Assembly: GCA_963662355.1 (NCBI GenBank)
Contig: OY759361.1
Coordinates: 496,001 to 560,000, forward strand
DNA length: 64,000 nucleotides
Direction of reading: 5' to 3'
From: WTFY01 sp026713925
GTDB lineage: Bacteria; Pseudomonadota; Gammaproteobacteria; UBA4575
The notes under the pieces are model-generated. The model did not search any database and was not told the origin of the DNA. It saw only the letters and a list, made by a program, of their open reading frames with translations. Each line of letters begins with the position of its first letter. Within the stretch, counting starts at the first letter, position 1. The position numbers and the translations under genes were made by a program. This document shows positions 62,264-64,000 of the stretch, piece by piece.

Positions 62264-63070
62264 TCATTGCGGATCCGGGTCGGGCCGGTCCTGCGGGCCG
62301 TCCTGCCCCGGGGGTTCGTCGCGCCGTGGCGCTCCGGGCGGTGCGACGGCCGCAGGGGCCAGGGCCTTGCGGGGCACCATCGGTGCACACCGCTCACCCG
62401 AGACGACCTCCTGCGGCACCTCGCCCATCGCCTGGCAGGCAGCCCTGCTTTCACTGTGCCCGCAGCGCAGGGCCTCGCGGTCGGCACCCGTGAGCTTGTA
62501 GCGTTGCGCAATCATGAAGGTGGCGCGCAGCCTGCGGGCACAGCTGTCCAGCACTTCATCCCGGTGGCGACTGTCCAGCAGCCCGGTGTGGCTCGCGGTC
62601 AGGATCCGGCATACCAGCGCATCGTATTCCGCCAGCAGGCGTGCGCCCTGGTAGGCATAGGGGCTTGCGAACTGCAGCAGCACCCGGCACGGGCGCAGGG
62701 ATTCGGCCAGGGAGACCTCCATTCCGCCTGCCGGCTGCGCCAGCAGGTGATCCAGGTCCTGCTTCCAGTTGCGGATACAGTCCCCGGTCGCATCCAGCGC
62801 GTCGCAGACCTTGATCAGCCACCAGTCGGCCCAGGGGTCGTCATCGCGCGCCGCCTGCCAGATGATGCGCAGGCGCTCGGCAAATCCGACCAGCCCGATG
62901 ATGGGTGCCCGGGCAGGGCTGCCTTCGCGCCCGTAGATGAGCTGGTGGGCCTGGCGGGTCTGCACGGTCAGCCAGACCTGGCTGCGCAGCACGCCCGGCT
63001 GCTTCGAGGCCTTGGCCCGCGTGTCCGCAGGGGGGGCATCGGGCTGGGCGTTCAGGGATTCCAGGTTCAT
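62264..63070 (-). CDS. ICE protein, PFL_4669 family (TIGR03761)
   Basis: From MNLESLNAQPDAPPADTRAKASKQ the protein is 268 residues. The family core is SQVWLTVQTRQAHQLIYGREGSPARAPIIGLVGFAERLRIIWQAARDDDPWADWWLIKV, followed by LQFASPYAYQGARLLAEYDALVCRILTASHTGLLDS. The C-terminal 50 residues are proline-rich and disordered. It is conserved in PFGI-1-like elements; its function is unknown. The palindrome at 63227-63253 lies about 160 bp upstream of its start. Confidence 0.85.
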   Translation of the reverse strand: MNLESLNAQPDAPPADTRAKASKQPGVLRSQVWLTVQTRQAHQLIYGREGSPARAPIIGLVGFAERLRIIWQAARDDDPWADWWLIKVCDALDATGDCIRNWKQDLDHLLAQPAGGMEVSLAESLRPCRVLLQFASPYAYQGARLLAEYDALVCRILTASHTGLLDSRHRDEVLDSCARRLRATFMIAQRYKLTGADREALRCGHSESRAACQAMGEVPQEVVSGERCAPMVPRKALAPAAVAPPGAPRRDEPPGQDGPQDRPDPDPQ

Positions 63071-63226
63071 GTGCGAGGGGTCCTTTTCCTGTCCGGTGGT
63101 TGGTCGCGCTATGAACCCACGTCGGGGCCGGGCAGGCAAGCAGGAATCCGTACGCCAGGTGTCGCGGTTCGGGGCTTTTCGCCCCTGGGCCGCAAGGCCT
63201 GCGGCGCGGGCCACCCTTCACATCGC

Positions 63227-63253
63227 CAGTGTGGTTACCGGGTAACCACACTG
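63227..63253. promoter_or_regulatory. 27-nt perfect palindrome
   Basis: CAGTGTGGTTACC and GGTAACCACACTG are perfect 13-bp arms around a single G. It lies in the 272-bp gap between the DUF2857 gene and the PFL_4669 gene and has no T-run. It looks like an operator or replication/partition site. Confidence 0.6.
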
Positions 63254-63342
63254 TTGGCTTCAGGATTGGTGCGTAAGGTGCTGTTTTGTCGTCAGGCCCG
63301 GACAGCCTGTACAGCGAGACCTGTGACGGGGCGGATCCCGGG

Positions 63343-63948
63343 TTACGGGAGACCGCCCTGGGGGTCGGCCTTTCGGGCGGGGGCAGCCCCCGGCATTCCG
63401 CTCTCGATCCAGCGCCGGGTCAGGGTCCAGATGGCGCGCATCGGCACGCCGGTCTCCTCGAACAGCTCCAGGTACTCCTCGGCGCTGAGCAGGTCCGGAT
63501 CATCCGGGTCGACCCGCCTGGTCCAGGCCTCCCACAGGCGGTGCGAACTCTGCTCGTCCGGCTCCGGGGGCCGGCCGACGGTCGGCTCGACCGCAAGGGT
63601 CCGGCGCAGGCGGCTGTATTCGCGTGCATTCAGGCCGAACAGGGTCTGTACCATCTCCCGGGGCGCATCCCGGGCCACCAGTGAATACACCAGCTCCTCG
63701 GATTTCCTGCGCTTGCGTATGTGATCGACCATCGGCCAGTACACCTGCCGGTTCAGCGCGACCTTGAGGCAGTGCGCGCGCAGGGATTCGATCCGGCACA
63801 GGTCCATCAGGTTCATGTCGTGCAGCACCTCGATCTCGCGAGCCCCGAACTTCATGTTGCGCAAGGCCACCAGATCACCTTCGCCGAGACAGCGCACGGC
63901 ATACATGAGCACAGCTCCCACCAGCTCGGCTTCCTTGCTTCCTTTCAT
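63343..63948 (-). CDS. DUF2857 family ICE protein
   Basis: From MKGSKEAELVGAVLMYAVRCLGEGDLVALRNMKFG the protein is 201 residues. It has the DUF2857 features AREIEVLHDMNLMDLCRIESLRAHCLKVALNRQVYWPMVDHI and a DNA-binding-like ARDAPREMVQTLFGLNAREYSRLRRTL segment. The C-terminal part is proline- and acid-rich. A GGAGGA site 6-7 bp upstream supports the start at 63948. Such proteins may regulate transfer or replication; ICE context only. Its ATG overlaps the stop of the gene to the right (ATGA). Confidence 0.82.
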   Translation of the reverse strand: MKGSKEAELVGAVLMYAVRCLGEGDLVALRNMKFGAREIEVLHDMNLMDLCRIESLRAHCLKVALNRQVYWPMVDHIRKRRKSEELVYSLVARDAPREMVQTLFGLNAREYSRLRRTLAVEPTVGRPPEPDEQSSHRLWEAWTRRVDPDDPDLLSAEEYLELFEETGVPMRAIWTLTRRWIESGMPGAAPARKADPQGGLP

Positions 63949-64000
63949 GACAATTCCTCCCATATGTTTTTCCCGGCCTCAAAGGCAGCGTGACGGATCC
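63945..64000 (-). CDS. C-terminal end of an upstream ICE gene, partial
   Basis: One minus-strand frame is open from the window edge and reads IRHAAFEAGKNIWEELS before a TGA that overlaps the DUF2857 ATG (ATGA). The overlap and the transfer-region pattern make it a likely coding end. In related ICEs a ParB-like or STY4528-type gene sits here, but too little is visible to tell. Confidence 0.4.
   Translation of the reverse strand, partial: IRHAAFEAGKNIWEELS

Larger units (their letters stand above)
14186..64000. mobile_element. Integrative and conjugative element, MPF-G (PFGI-1/ICEclc) type, partial
   Basis: The left boundary is a tRNA-Arg 3' duplicate. Inside are nearly all signature genes of this ICE class on one strand (traG-N, PFL_4711, PFL_4710/TraU, PFL_4709, traC, lipoprotein, PFL_4705, 4704, 4703, TIGR03750, PFL_4702, 4701, RAQPRD, PFL_4697, traD, PFL_4695, PFL_4693, pilL, integrase domain protein, DUF6573, radC, DUF3577, PFL_4669, DUF2857). 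The relaxase, the partition genes and the tRNA-targeting integrase are not in view and are expected to the right. Two large cargo blocks interrupt the transfer genes. Confidence 0.9.

Overview
The window looks like the chromosome of a GC-rich gammaproteobacterium (homodimeric-type pyruvate dehydrogenase E1, a Rho and thioredoxin pair, patatin and alanine dehydrogenase genes) interrupted at about position 12.7 kb by a large integrative and conjugative element (ICE). The ICE runs off the right edge. Species is not assigned. Family names come from recognising the protein sequences; no database search was run.

Chromosome (1-12720): a minus-strand run aceE-aceF-ald, in which alanine dehydrogenase sits 7 bp behind the pyruvate dehydrogenase E2 gene, followed by the start of a PhoX-type phosphatase cut by the window edge. 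Then come a patatin-like phospholipase, a small conserved hypothetical gene, rho and trxA (minus strand), an NAD(P)-dependent succinate-semialdehyde dehydrogenase-like gene with a clear promoter, and a truncated haemoglobin.

Integration site (12721-14230): two 45-nt direct copies of the 3' part of a tRNA-Arg(ACG)-like gene (from the anticodon loop to CCA) bracket a 1.46-kb mini-island. It holds one complete HigBA toxin-antitoxin pair and a second antitoxin whose toxin is reduced to a C-terminal remnant. The second tRNA fragment touches the last gene of the ICE.

ICE (14186 to beyond 64000): a conjugation machinery of the MPF-G/PFGI-1/ICEclc type, entirely on the minus strand, split by cargo into three blocks. 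Read from right to left: replication/maintenance genes (DUF2857, PFL_4669-like, DUF3577, RadC, DUF6573), an internal integrase, pilL-PFL_4693-PFL_4695-traD-PFL_4697 (58.2-53.2 kb), the RAQPRD to traC block (43.8-36.6 kb), and PFL_4709-traU-PFL_4711-traG (19.0-14.2 kb).

Cargo: between PFL_4697 and the RAQPRD gene lie a periplasmic CPYC-repeat protein, an ankyrin protein, a frameshifted porin, a general amino-acid ABC transporter (aapJQMP) and a NaChBac-type sodium channel. Between traC and PFL_4709 lie an MscS channel, a Kef-type antiporter, an AT-rich island (about 23.8-33.2 kb), an outer-membrane barrel protein, a zinc-ribbon DinB polymerase and hipBA. The AT-rich island is the most novel part. 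It carries a 1652-residue STAND NTPase ending in a phospholipase-D-like domain, preceded by a 38-codon membrane ORF. Beside it is a compact module of a GHKL ATPase converging on a three-gene overlapping operon (STAS/winged-helix protein, small beta-rich protein, eight-cysteine DUF4417-like protein). I infer this region to be a defence or signalling island; that role is not shown directly by the sequence.

Non-coding structure includes a duplicated 96-bp element with conserved inverted repeats, a 27-nt perfect palindrome, a 130-bp tract of about 90% A+T in front of hipBA, and overlapping alternative hairpins between radC and the DUF6573 gene.
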